A DNA stretch of 64,000 nt, taken from Elusimicrobiota bacterium (GTDB taxonomy: Bacteria; Elusimicrobiota; Elusimicrobia; FEN-1173). A program made the translations under genes and the position numbers. The stretch covers positions 62,001 to 126,000 of the forward strand of contig JADKIY010000002.1 of the NCBI GenBank assembly GCA_016722575.1. Direction: 5' to 3'. Positions 25,803-33,480 of this stretch are shown here, in pieces. How positions within the stretch are numbered: the first letter of the stretch is position 1; each line of letters begins with the position of its first letter. The notes beneath the pieces were generated by a model. That model had not been told where the DNA came from. It saw nothing but the letters and a program-made list of their open reading frames with translations, and made no database searches.

Positions 25803-26273
25803 TCAATAATTGGACCAGGTTGAACTTCGTGTGTCGGTGTGGGTGCAACCGATCCACAACTGCCCTTGAGTTCCGGCGCCCCCCATGGACGGCGGCCAAT
25901 TCCAATAACGCCAAAGCGGCTGCATGGCCATATCCGAAAATATCGCCGCCGACCCCAGAGCGCCATTATTGCCCACGCCGGCCATTGAATCATGATAAGG
26001 AGGAATGGCGGTGACCGGAATTTCGTTAAGATACATCCCGCCGATGGTCAGGGCGCTTAAATCATCCCCAGGGTAAATTCCTTCATTGTTCGAATAATAG
26101 ATGGAAATGGCCGACCGCATCGATCCCAATTGCCCTTTCACAGAAGCCTCTTTGGATTTTCGCACGAGTTCCGCAAACTTCGGAATGGCGATGGCGGCCA
26201 ACAGACCAATGATGGCGACGACAATCATGAGTTCGATGAGAGTGAATCCACGGAGGGGAGAGCGAGCCCACAT
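25803..26273 (-). CDS. Type IV pilin / pseudopilin
   Basis: A 156-aa prepilin. The leader MWARSPLRG is followed by the class III N-methylation signature FTLIELMIVVAIIGLLAAIA, with Gly at -1, Phe at +1 and Glu at +5. The remaining ~125 residues are the globular head (KGQLGSMRSAISIYYSNNEGIYPG ... CTHTDTRSSTWSNY). I chose the ATG at 26273 because it gives a normal short leader; an upstream in-frame ATG at 26333 would add 20 residues. The head domain resembles the C-terminus of the island's ankyrin protein. Monocistronic between tRNA-Asp and tRNA-Val. It probably forms a pilus or secretion pseudopilus fibre after cleavage by a prepilin peptidase encoded elsewhere. Confidence 0.92.
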   Translation of the reverse strand: MWARSPLRGFTLIELMIVVAIIGLLAAIAIPKFAELVRKSKEASVKGQLGSMRSAISIYYSNNEGIYPGDDLSALTIGGMYLNEIPVTAIPPYHDSMAGVGNNGALGSAAIFSDMAMQPLWRYWNWPPSMGGAGTQGQLWIGCTHTDTRSSTWSNY

Positions 26274-26342
26274 GGAACAAATATAACAGGCGACGCCCCA
26301 GTTTTCAAGACGTTCCCGGCGGGACGAATCCAACGGAAAAAT

Positions 26343-26414
26343 TGGGCGGTGCAGGATTTGAACCTGCGACCCTTCGCGTGTAAGGCGAACGCTCTACCGC
26401 TGAGCTAACCGCCC
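26343..26414 (-). tRNA. tRNA-Val (TAC)
   Basis: Minus-strand cloverleaf with acceptor GGGCGGT, D arm GCTCAGCGGTAGAGC, anticodon arm TTCGC-CTTACAC-GCGAA (anticodon TAC) and T arm GCAGG-TTCAAAT-CCTGC. CCA is not encoded. Its first 13 nucleotides are repeated in the tandem array immediately upstream. Confidence 0.95.
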
Positions 26415-26729
26415 GAAAACTGTGCTGTTGCGGGCCCCGCTGCCCCGTCCAAATTCGACGGGGCGTGCGTCCTCGTTCGGTCCGGCGGGTCCGAACTCCG
26501 GGCGCCGAGCTAACCGCCCGAAAACTGTGCTGTTGCGGGCCCCGCTGCCCCGTCCAAATTCGACGGGGCGTGCGTCCTCGTTCGGTCCGGCGGGTCCGAA
26601 CTCCGGGCGCCGAGCTAACCGCCCGAAAACTGTGCTGTTGCGGGCCCCGCTGCCCCGTCCAAATTCGACGGGGCGTGCGTCCTCGTTCGGTCCGGCGGGT
26701 CCGAACTCCGGGCGCCGAGCTAACCGCCC
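26402..26729 (-). repeat. Tandem array of a 105-bp unit carrying the tRNA-Val 5' end
   Basis: Three identical 105-bp units (26402-26506, 26507-26611, 26612-26716) and a 13-bp partial fourth (26717-26729). Each unit contains GGGCGGTTAGCTC, nucleotides 1-13 of tRNA-Val, on the minus strand, then about 92 bases of unrelated sequence. That sequence holds one 8-bp hairpin (GCCCCGTC/GACGGGGC). The array sits between the tRNA body and the probable promoter region beyond 26730. Because 105 is divisible by three, long open frames run through on both strands; they are artefacts. Confidence 0.93.
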
Positions 26730-26793
26730 AAAAATGGTCGATATCGGCGACCCCGATAGAGCGACGGTCCCCGTTGCCCCCGGCGATCGCACG

Positions 26794-27726
26794 TCATTCC
26801 GGGGGCAGATTGGGAAAAGGGACAACGTGTCCCGCCACCGTTCCGGCGCGTGACGGGAAGTCCAAGGATTGACCGACGGCGGACATTTCCCGCCGAAGCA
26901 AGGCCAGACCCAAAGGCGCCCGCAACGCGGGCGACTCAACGACGGTGGTCAGGCGGCCCACTTCCTCCCCCTTGCACTGGACCGCCGTTCCCGCCTTCAC
27001 GGGGCCCGCCAATTTAATGGCGCGCAAGCAACGGGGGGCGGGGCCCAGGACCTGCAAACGCCGGACGCTTTCTTGGCCGACGTAACAGCTTTTTTTCTTC
27101 GACACGAGATCGTCGAGATGGATTTCCATCGGGGATACATCGCGCGGAGCGTCCACGCTCAATTTGGCGACCCCGCCTTCCACCCGGAAGACCTCGAACG
27201 TTTCGGGCGACAGCACGCCGTCCGGAAAACCCTTGCCGAGGATCGCGGGCAAAAGAGCCAGCGCCTCCTCCGTGGGAACCACGCAGAGATACCCTTCCAC
27301 CCCCAGCAGGCGGGAGTCAACGTGAAAGGCCTTGGGAAGAGCGTTGACCCGAACATCCGCTTGGGCGCCCGTTAAGAAAACAGCCACCCATCCGGTCATT
27401 TGCTCAAAACGGTGCTCCGACAATCCGGCGTATTTCGCCATGTTTTCGCGAAACCCGGCGGCCCCGCCGGTCGGAGTCAAAAGAAGCATTTCGTGACCGC
27501 GATTGTGGACAAAAACCGGAGAGATCAATCGGCCTTGCGCCGAGAGCAAACAGGTCAAGGTTCCGTGCCCGGGCGACAAGGCGGCGACGTCGCTGCTCAG
27601 GAGATCGTTGAGGAACGGCCCCAGGTCCGAGCCGATAAGATGAAAAATACTTAACGGGGCCAACCCCGCGCCCGCCCCCAACGTGAGATGGTCGAAAATA
27701 GAAAAGGGGAGCGGCGTCACGGTCAA
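26794..27726 (-). CDS. ygfZ: YgfZ/GcvT-family folate-binding protein
   Basis: A 310-aa protein of the GcvT-like fold. The YgfZ signature K-x-C-Y-x-G-Q-E is present as KKSCYVGQESVRR near residues 220-232, with its conserved Cys. The N-terminal part has LIGSDLGPFLNDLLSSDV and LSAQGRLISPVFVH, and the C-terminal barrel has GEEVGRLTTVVESPALRAPLGLALL. YgfZ acts with folate in maintenance of some Fe-S enzymes such as MiaB; it is not itself a glycine cleavage enzyme. It overlaps the metallo-beta-lactamase gene by four bases, so the two are co-translated. Confidence 0.88.
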   Translation of the reverse strand: MTVTPLPFSIFDHLTLGAGAGLAPLSIFHLIGSDLGPFLNDLLSSDVAALSPGHGTLTCLLSAQGRLISPVFVHNRGHEMLLLTPTGGAAGFRENMAKYAGLSEHRFEQMTGWVAVFLTGAQADVRVNALPKAFHVDSRLLGVEGYLCVVPTEEALALLPAILGKGFPDGVLSPETFEVFRVEGGVAKLSVDAPRDVSPMEIHLDDLVSKKKSCYVGQESVRRLQVLGPAPRCLRAIKLAGPVKAGTAVQCKGEEVGRLTTVVESPALRAPLGLALLRREMSAVGQSLDFPSRAGTVAGHVVPFPNLPPE

Positions 27727-28391
27727 AACCCGAGTTTCTCGAGAAATTCGTCCAAACGATGAACACTGAGAAAACGATTCTCTTTTTTTTCCTCCCGCAG
27801 GGTGCTTTGCGTGCCCCGCGAGGAATAATTGTGCCCGGGAAATAAAATCGTATCCTCCGGCAATTTGGCCAACACCCCGTTGAGCGTCTCAAACAATTCG
27901 TGCGGATTCCCCCCCGGCAGATCGCACCGGCCGCAGGTCCCCAGAAACAGCGTATCGCCGCTCAACAAGCGTCCATCCACCAGGAAGCATTGGGAACCGG
28001 GGGTGTGCCCGGGGGTGTGCAGAATCGTCAGGCGGGTCGATCCAAGGCTCAGGGTGTCGCCGCCCTTCACCGGACGCACGTGGTCCTTCGGCAAATCCCA
28101 AAACAGGCCCCGGGGAGCTCCCTTTTCAAGGTATTCCAATTCCCGCGGTTGAACGTACAGGGGGATGTTGCGGCCGGCCAAGAGGGTTTCGACGGCGTTG
28201 CAGTGATCGAAATGACTGTGGCTGATCAGGGCGCCGTCCACGGAATAACCGTCGGCGGCGGCGATGTCCAAGGCGGTTTTAACGTCCCAGGCGGGATCGA
28301 CGATCCAACATTTCTTGACGGTCGGGTCCCCCACCAAATAACAGAAGTTTTCCATGGGGCCCACGGGAATTTGACGAAGATAAGGAGGCAT
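27723..28391 (-). CDS. Metallo-beta-lactamase-fold hydrolase (glyoxalase II-like)
   Basis: A 222-aa single-domain enzyme. The metal motif HxHxDH is SHSHFDHCNAV (near residues 58-68), the second histidine is in HTPGHTPGSQCF near 130, the bridging Asp is in LLSGDTLFLGTCGR, and the last His is FPGHNYSS near 190. The GRCDLPGG segment is typical of the GloB/YcbL subgroup that hydrolyses thioesters such as S-lactoylglutathione. The short length (no C-terminal glutathione domain) points to a YcbL-type enzyme whose natural substrate is uncertain. It lies upstream of and overlaps ygfZ. Confidence 0.9.
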   Translation of the reverse strand: MPPYLRQIPVGPMENFCYLVGDPTVKKCWIVDPAWDVKTALDIAAADGYSVDGALISHSHFDHCNAVETLLAGRNIPLYVQPRELEYLEKGAPRGLFWDLPKDHVRPVKGGDTLSLGSTRLTILHTPGHTPGSQCFLVDGRLLSGDTLFLGTCGRCDLPGGNPHELFETLNGVLAKLPEDTILFPGHNYSSRGTQSTLREEKKENRFLSVHRLDEFLEKLGF

Positions 28392-28393
28392 GG

Positions 28394-29155
28394 TTAGTCA
28401 TTGTATCGCACAAAGACCTGCAGGGAAAAGCCTTTTCTGGGGGGCAGATGGATTTCGTCTTCCAACATCAACGTCCCCGAAAGGCCGAACCAATCCCGGA
28501 CCAACAACTGCAGGCGGGCGTGGGCGTAGGTGGACTGATCCCCCGTGGCGCCGGGGGTAAAGGCCCCGACGGCCGAATGGCTCGTTCGTCCCAGCGTCAG
28601 CTGGACGAATTCGTCTTCGTTGCCGCCGTAACGCCGAATGACAAATTCGCGTGAAACGCCGACCCCGTCCCGGGACGGAACCCACGTGACGCGCGACTGC
28701 CCATACCACTCGTTGTAATATTTCGCGAGGGAGAGGCTGTACAAATCCACGTTGTCCCCCACGAAACTCATGTGGCGCGCCCGGGCCGAAGCCTCCCATT
28801 GATGTCCGAACCCCTGGTAAAGCTCAAAAAAACCGTCGGCTTTGGGGAGGATCTGGACTTTTCGGGTGGCTTGCACGCGCAAATTCGTGTACGCCCGGGG
28901 CCACACGCTCACATACGTGTCGACGACCGCCGCGTTGTCGCTTTGGGTAAAACGCGCGACCCGATCGACGCCCAGCGAGAGGGAATCCCCCCGGGCCGTC
29001 ATCCGTTTGGCGGAAAAGGAGGACGTGTACCAACCCGTTCGGCCCGAGGCGTAATTCTGTTGCTCGGTGCCGGCCTTGGTTTCCCAATAGCCGGCGTCCC
29101 GCGCCCAGAGTCCCGACGGGACCGCGAAGGCCGCGAGGATCCACCAGCGGTTCAC
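28394..29155 (-). CDS. YaiO-family outer-membrane beta-barrel protein
   Basis: About 253 aa from GTG 29155, which overlaps the stop of the glycosyltransferase (GTGA); a longer upstream frame is a shadow of that gene. A signal peptide (WWILAAFAVPSGLWARD) is followed by alternating amphipathic strands with many aromatic ends, for example ASGRTGWYTSSFSAKRM, AYTNLRVQATRKVQ, WEASARARHMSFVGDNVDLYSLSLAKYYNEWYGQSRVTW, and a final QVFVRYND. This matches the YaiO outer-membrane family. Genes of this family often sit with a PgaC-like glycosyltransferase, so a role in exopolysaccharide export is likely. Confidence 0.8.
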   Translation of the reverse strand: MNRWWILAAFAVPSGLWARDAGYWETKAGTEQQNYASGRTGWYTSSFSAKRMTARGDSLSLGVDRVARFTQSDNAAVVDTYVSVWPRAYTNLRVQATRKVQILPKADGFFELYQGFGHQWEASARARHMSFVGDNVDLYSLSLAKYYNEWYGQSRVTWVPSRDGVGVSREFVIRRYGGNEDEFVQLTLGRTSHSAVGAFTPGATGDQSTYAHARLQLLVRDWFGLSGTLMLEDEIHLPPRKGFSLQVFVRYND

Positions 29156-30555
29156 GCGGGGCCTCGCGCAAACCCCAATCGGGGATTCCCCCCCCACCGC
29201 TTGACGCCCCGAACCGCGGACCAAAGACCTTTCAACCTCCACCACATGCCCAATTGGCGGTAGCCCACGTTTTCGATCAAGGCCAACAAAAACAACAACG
29301 CGTAATCCCGAAAACGATGGTAGCGGTGAAACGAGAGCTCCTCCAGCGCCACCGTCAGGATCGAAAGGGCCATGCCGAAAGCGAAGGCGGACAGACCGAA
29401 CGCCGCGGAAAAGGCGAGAGAGACCCGATGCTCCCAAAGGGCCCATCCGAACACCACGAACCCCCCCAATTCCATCACGGGCCCCAGCATCTCGAGAAAA
29501 AAGAAATAGGGAAAGGCGAACATTCCCACCGCCCCGTAACGGGGATTGAAAAGCATTCGCGTGTGGCGGACCAGGGTTTGGGCCAATCCCCGTTGCCACC
29601 GGTCGCGCTGACGGGCCAGGGCGCCGTAGGTTTCGGGGCATTCCGTCCAGGCGACGGGGTCCGGAAGGAAGGTGATGCGGTAAGGGCGGCGGCGTTCCCG
29701 GCAATGCCGGTGGAGACGCACCACCAATTCCATGTCCTCCCCGACCGTGGTCGTGGAGAAACCGCCGGCGTCGATCACCGTTTCCCGTCGAAACAAACCG
29801 AAGGCCCCCGAAATGATCAGCAACGCGTTCATCGCGTCCCACCCCATTCGACCCGTTAAAAAAGCCCGAAGATATTCCAACACCTGAAAGCGCGGCAGCA
29901 ACGCGCTCGGCAGTCGCACGTCGACCACTTGCCCCCCCTGGAATCGGCAGCCGTTGGCGATGCGCACGATGCCCCCCACCGCCACCGTCCGGTCGTCCTC
30001 CACGAACGGACGGACGATCCGGGTGAGGGCGTCCCGCTCCAACAAACAGTCGGCGTCGATGGCGCAGAACAGCGCCGTCCGGCAGAAATTGATTCCGGCG
30101 TTCAACGCGTCCGCTTTGCCGCCGTTGTCCTTGTCGATCACCCACAATTTGTCGTTCACCGCGCTGCGGTAAGTGCCCCGCACGCTCGCGGTCGGAATCG
30201 AAGCCATCGGAAACCGCCCGGTGGGTTTGAGCGCAAAGGCGCGGGTCAAGGCGTCGAGCGTCCCGTCGGTCGAACCGTCGTTGATCACCACGATTTCGTA
30301 GGACGCGTATTCCAGCGTCAACAGGGAGCGGAGGGAGCCGACGCACGTTTGTTCCTCGTTGTGCGCCGGCTGCAAGATGGTGATGGACGGGGGATCGCCC
30401 CGTCGAACGAAATCGTCCACCGCGTCCATCCATTTAAAGCGGCGGTGGTAGCGGCGAAGGCTCCCGATGGCGATCATGGCCGTGGCCAATTGCACCGTGT
30501 TGAGGATTAAAAAATAGAGCAGGACCATTCCGCCCGCCACGTCGAACCACGTCAC
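29152..30555 (-). CDS. Membrane glycosyltransferase family 2 (PgaC/BcsA-like)
   Basis: About 467 aa from GTG 30555, which overlaps the HEAT gene stop (GTGA). A first membrane helix (GGMVLLYFLILNTVQLATAMIAIG) leads into the GT-A catalytic domain: ITILQPAHNEE, VVINDGSTDGT (nucleotide-binding Asp), NGGKADALNAGI, AIDADCLLE (DxD), GAFGLFRRE, VGEDMELVVRLH (catalytic ED) and QRDRWQRGLAQTL (the QxxRW motif of processive enzymes). Three or four C-terminal membrane helices follow. It is expected to polymerise a beta-linked polysaccharide such as poly-N-acetylglucosamine at the inner membrane, with YaiO as the outer-membrane partner. Confidence 0.92.
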   Translation of the reverse strand: MTWFDVAGGMVLLYFLILNTVQLATAMIAIGSLRRYHRRFKWMDAVDDFVRRGDPPSITILQPAHNEEQTCVGSLRSLLTLEYASYEIVVINDGSTDGTLDALTRAFALKPTGRFPMASIPTASVRGTYRSAVNDKLWVIDKDNGGKADALNAGINFCRTALFCAIDADCLLERDALTRIVRPFVEDDRTVAVGGIVRIANGCRFQGGQVVDVRLPSALLPRFQVLEYLRAFLTGRMGWDAMNALLIISGAFGLFRRETVIDAGGFSTTTVGEDMELVVRLHRHCRERRRPYRITFLPDPVAWTECPETYGALARQRDRWQRGLAQTLVRHTRMLFNPRYGAVGMFAFPYFFFLEMLGPVMELGGFVVFGWALWEHRVSLAFSAAFGLSAFAFGMALSILTVALEELSFHRYHRFRDYALLFLLALIENVGYRQLGMWWRLKGLWSAVRGVKRWGGNPRLGFARGPA

Positions 30556-31598
30556 GACACGCCCTCCAATTCCAGGCCCAAGGGCCGAAGCCGGGCGTCG
30601 CCGAGGATCCTGGACTTGAGCGCGGCGCCGCCCCGGAGGCGGCGGAGGCCTTCCGCCGCGCGCCAGGCCACCCAGGGCGAGGGATCCTGAAGGGCGGCGT
30701 CGAACAATTCGGCGTCGCTGGAGTTTCCGATCACCATCAAAGCGGCCAAAGCCAGGGACCTTATTTCCGAATGCTCGGAGGCGACCAGGGGACGAACCAG
30801 GGGACGGTGTTCGGGTCGCCCGTAGGCCGCCAGAAGACGAAGAGCGACCACCGCCACCCCCGTGTCGCTGGTCTGATGGAGAACCCGGGCGGCGGCGTCG
30901 GCCGATTCCAGGTCGCGCAATTCGCGGAGCGCCAGCCCCATCACCCGCCGGGTCCACGGGGAACGTTGCGGCGATTCAAAAAGGCGCCGGCACTCCGACG
31001 TCATCCCGGGTCCGAGGCGCGCGATGGTGTGGGCCCAAAAATGCGGGTTCCACCGCTCGTAGCGGTCGAGATGGTTCAGTATATCCAGCGCCGCGGCGGG
31101 GTCGCGCGTTCCGGCCAAGGCGAAAGCCGCGCTTAAGGACACCAGGGGGGCGGGATCGGCCAAAGCCGCGGCCACGGCGCGATGGCGGGTTCCCCGTCCA
31201 AAAACCCCCAAAGCGCGGACCGCCCACGCCCGTTCTTCGGGGTCCCGGGCTCGGAGAGACAACTCCACCCAGGGAAGGTGGGGTTCGGCCAATTCCCCCA
31301 GGTCGCGATGGCGTCCACCCCGCAAGGCCGCGGCGTAGGTCAATAGAAATTCAAGAAAGTACCGGGTTTCGCCGGGTCGCACCCGGCCCGGCGTTTTTCC
31401 GGAACCGCCGTCCCCGAAATCGTTCATCCAGCGGGTCTCCCACCGCGCGAACAACCGGGTCCGTCGACGTTCTCTCTGGGCCCCCGCCAGTCGGGACAAG
31501 ACGGCAAAAAAGGCCAGACCGCTGGCCCCCACCACCAACGCCAAAGCGCCGAAACCCACCGCCCACAACAACGGCTCGAACACCGTCGGGGCATTCAC
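30552..31598 (-). CDS. HEAT-repeat protein with N-terminal membrane anchor
   Basis: A 348-aa protein. Residues about 9-34 form a membrane helix (LLWAVGFGALALVVGASGLAFFAVLSRLAG). From about 100 onward there are helical HEAT-type repeats: ERAWAVRALGVFGRG, PLVSLSAAFALAGTRDPAAALDIL, VVALRLLAAYGRPEHRPLV, SEIRSLALAALMVIGNSSDAELFDAAL, PWVAWRAAEGLRRL. Such repeats bind proteins. Between the HPt/receiver gene and the glycosyltransferase, it may link the signalling proteins to the polysaccharide synthase. It overlaps the glycosyltransferase start and lies four bases after the preceding gene. Confidence 0.85.
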   Translation of the reverse strand: MNAPTVFEPLLWAVGFGALALVVGASGLAFFAVLSRLAGAQRERRRTRLFARWETRWMNDFGDGGSGKTPGRVRPGETRYFLEFLLTYAAALRGGRHRDLGELAEPHLPWVELSLRARDPEERAWAVRALGVFGRGTRHRAVAAALADPAPLVSLSAAFALAGTRDPAAALDILNHLDRYERWNPHFWAHTIARLGPGMTSECRRLFESPQRSPWTRRVMGLALRELRDLESADAAARVLHQTSDTGVAVVALRLLAAYGRPEHRPLVRPLVASEHSEIRSLALAALMVIGNSSDAELFDAALQDPSPWVAWRAAEGLRRLRGGAALKSRILGDARLRPLGLELEGVS

Positions 31599-31602
31599 GC
31601 CG

Positions 31603-33069
31603 TCACCGCGCCCGGAGATGCCGATGAACCCGCGCCACCAATTCCACGGGAGAAAACGGCTTTAAGATGTAATCGTCGGCCCCCAGGGCCAACCCCTTCA
31701 CCACGTTGGATTCGTCCCCCATGGAGGTCAGCATGAGAACGGGCGTTCGCTCAAAGATCGGCTGGGCCCGCAACCGTTCGAGCAACTCGAAACCGTCCAT
31801 GCCGGGCATTTTCACGTCCAAAATCATCAAGTGCGGTTGGATGGACGCCGCGCTTTGGAATGCTTCCGCGCCGTCGCTGAAACACCGGATCGAAAAGCCT
31901 TCCCGTTCCAGGCGATGGCGAACCAAGGCCACCACCAATTCGTCGTCTTCGGCCAACAGAATGGTTTTTCGCGCCACCGTGGATTGTTCCTGAAACCGGG
32001 CGAACCGGGCCGCCCCATCGGCGGTTGTCTGACGCAACACCGTGCCGGCCCGCGCCACCGCCTCTTCAATGGAAAGGTTGTCGATCAGATTGACCAAACC
32101 CGCTCGAAAAAAGATGGGCGGCGATTCCCGCCGCGTCCGCTCCAACAACGCTTGAAGCAATTCCTCGGCCCGGTCCATTCCCTGCTCCAGAAACAGGACC
32201 ACGTATCGGCGTTCTTCCCAGCGCCCAACGGCGCCGCCGCCTTGAATCTGGTGTTGCAGAAGGGGACCGAGGCGATCGTCGCCGATCCCGGGGTCGCCGT
32301 CGGCTTCAATCATCGCCAGGGACCAGGGGGTTTGGAGGCCGCGCCGCAGCATTTCGGCGCGGTGATAGAGTCGGGTCAATCCGACCCGTCCCAGGAACCC
32401 TTCCACCGCGGAGTCGTTTTCGGGTTTGGCCTTCACTTTCTCATCGATGGCCTGGACCAGCGTCGGGACGGGGACCGGCTTCTGAAAGCATCGAACGGAA
32501 CCGTAGGCCAGGCACTCGTTGCGCAAATCGTCGTTGACGTGGGCCGCGAGCACGAACACGGGAACGCAACTGTTCAATCCGTCCTCCCGGAGTTCGGCCA
32601 AAAAACGCCGACCGTCCTGGTCCGGAAGAAGGAGGTCCAGGACAATCAGGGCCACCTCCTCGCCGTTCAAGAGCGGCCCCGCTTCCCCGGCGCTCCGGGC
32701 GCGAAGCACCGGACGCCCGGACGACGCCAACCGGGATTCAAATTCCGTCAACCAAGCGGAATCCGGCGCCACCACCAACACCGGACAACGCCGTTGGCTT
32801 TCCAAAACGGCGTTCATGGCCGCCAACAGTTCATCCACGGGGCCTCCCACCTCCCCCGGCGGCGCGTGCTCCGCCGCCCGCGCCGCCTCCGTGATGCGCG
32901 GGAATCCGAAGGCGCTTCCCGACCCGGCGATTTTGTGGGCCAAACGCCGGAGTTCCTCCTCGTGGGTTTCCGGGGCGGCGCGCCATTTCCCCAAACCCTC
33001 TTCCAATTCCCGGCGTCGATCCCGGAGGATCTCCCGGTACAATCCCCGCATGTCGGTAAGTTCGTTCAT
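31603..33069 (-). CDS. Multidomain signalling protein: HPt, receiver, degenerate GGDEF-like, receiver
   Basis: A 488-aa protein. An HPt domain at about 1-90 has the phosphorylatable His in LRRLAHKIAGSGSAFGF. A first receiver at about 95-210 has LIVLDLLLPDQDG and the conserved FQKPV lysine. Residues ~225-360 (WSLAMIEADGDPG, RYVVLFLEQGM) have the strand pattern of a GGDEF domain but no GGDEF motif, so it is unlikely to make c-di-GMP. A complete C-terminal receiver at about 370-488 has LLAEDDELV, LMILDVKMPGMDG and YILKPF. It probably relays phosphate from the kinase encoded upstream to the exopolysaccharide machinery. Confidence 0.88.
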   Translation of the reverse strand: MNELTDMRGLYREILRDRRRELEEGLGKWRAAPETHEEELRRLAHKIAGSGSAFGFPRITEAARAAEHAPPGEVGGPVDELLAAMNAVLESQRRCPVLVVAPDSAWLTEFESRLASSGRPVLRARSAGEAGPLLNGEEVALIVLDLLLPDQDGRRFLAELREDGLNSCVPVFVLAAHVNDDLRNECLAYGSVRCFQKPVPVPTLVQAIDEKVKAKPENDSAVEGFLGRVGLTRLYHRAEMLRRGLQTPWSLAMIEADGDPGIGDDRLGPLLQHQIQGGGAVGRWEERRYVVLFLEQGMDRAEELLQALLERTRRESPPIFFRAGLVNLIDNLSIEEAVARAGTVLRQTTADGAARFARFQEQSTVARKTILLAEDDELVVALVRHRLEREGFSIRCFSDGAEAFQSAASIQPHLMILDVKMPGMDGFELLERLRAQPIFERTPVLMLTSMGDESNVVKGLALGADDYILKPFSPVELVARVHRHLRAR

Positions 33070-33473
33070 GACGGGGAATTTCCGCTCGTCGGGGGGGCGG
33101 CCGCGTTTTTGGCCAGGGACCGCCGAATGGCGTCGAAGAGGTCCTTTTCGTCCACGATGGGCTTGGAGACGTAATCGTCGAAGCCGAAAGCGAGGAACTT
33201 TTCCCGGTCGCCCACCATGGCGTGGGCCGTGAGCGCCACGACCGGAAGAGTCCGGAGAGCCGGGTGTTCCCTTAAACGAACCAGAACTTCCACCCCGTCC
33301 ATGCCGGGCAGCGAGATGTCGAGCAAAACGATGTCCGGTCGATCGGCCAAAATGGCGGCCAGGGCCTCGGGACCCGTTTCGAATTCCCGGAGGTCGAACA
33401 AATCCTCCAGAATCCCCCGCAGAAGCAGGCGATTGTCGGCGTTGTCTTCCACCACATCCAATTTGGGTCTCAT
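33066..33473 (-). CDS. Single-domain response regulator
   Basis: A 135-aa receiver from ATG 33473; an upstream in-frame ATG at 33506 would overlap the kinase gene by 26 bases and add 11 residues. It has VVEDNADNR (acidic pocket), IVLLDISLPGMDG (phospho-accepting Asp), VVALTAHAM and YVSKPI (Lys). No output domain is present, so it works as a relay, CheY-like, between the kinase and the HPt protein that overlaps its stop codon. Confidence 0.9.
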   Translation of the reverse strand: MRPKLDVVEDNADNRLLLRGILEDLFDLREFETGPEALAAILADRPDIVLLDISLPGMDGVEVLVRLREHPALRTLPVVALTAHAMVGDREKFLAFGFDDYVSKPIVDEKDLFDAIRRSLAKNAAAPPTSGNSPS

Positions 33474-33480
33474 GGGGCGA

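Noticed and set aside
26402..26729. CRISPR-like array
   Set aside because: The units are identical along their whole 105 bp with no variable spacers, and no cas gene is present. The same holds for 42023-42338.
26394..26939. Long open frames with repeated PNEDARPVEFGRGSGAR or similar units across the tRNA-Val array
   Set aside because: They arise because the 105-bp repeat is divisible by three; they cross the tRNA and exist on both strands in several frames, without ribosome sites.
29156..30433. N-terminal extension of the YaiO frame over the glycosyltransferase gene
   Set aside because: Shadow frame of the glycosyltransferase; the signal peptide starts at GTG 29155.
30556..30957. N-terminal extension of the glycosyltransferase frame (134 codons)
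   Set aside because: It is low-complexity Arg/Gly/Pro sequence antiparallel in character to real proteins and lies entirely over the HEAT gene; the GTG at 30555 overlaps the HEAT stop in the operon's usual way.
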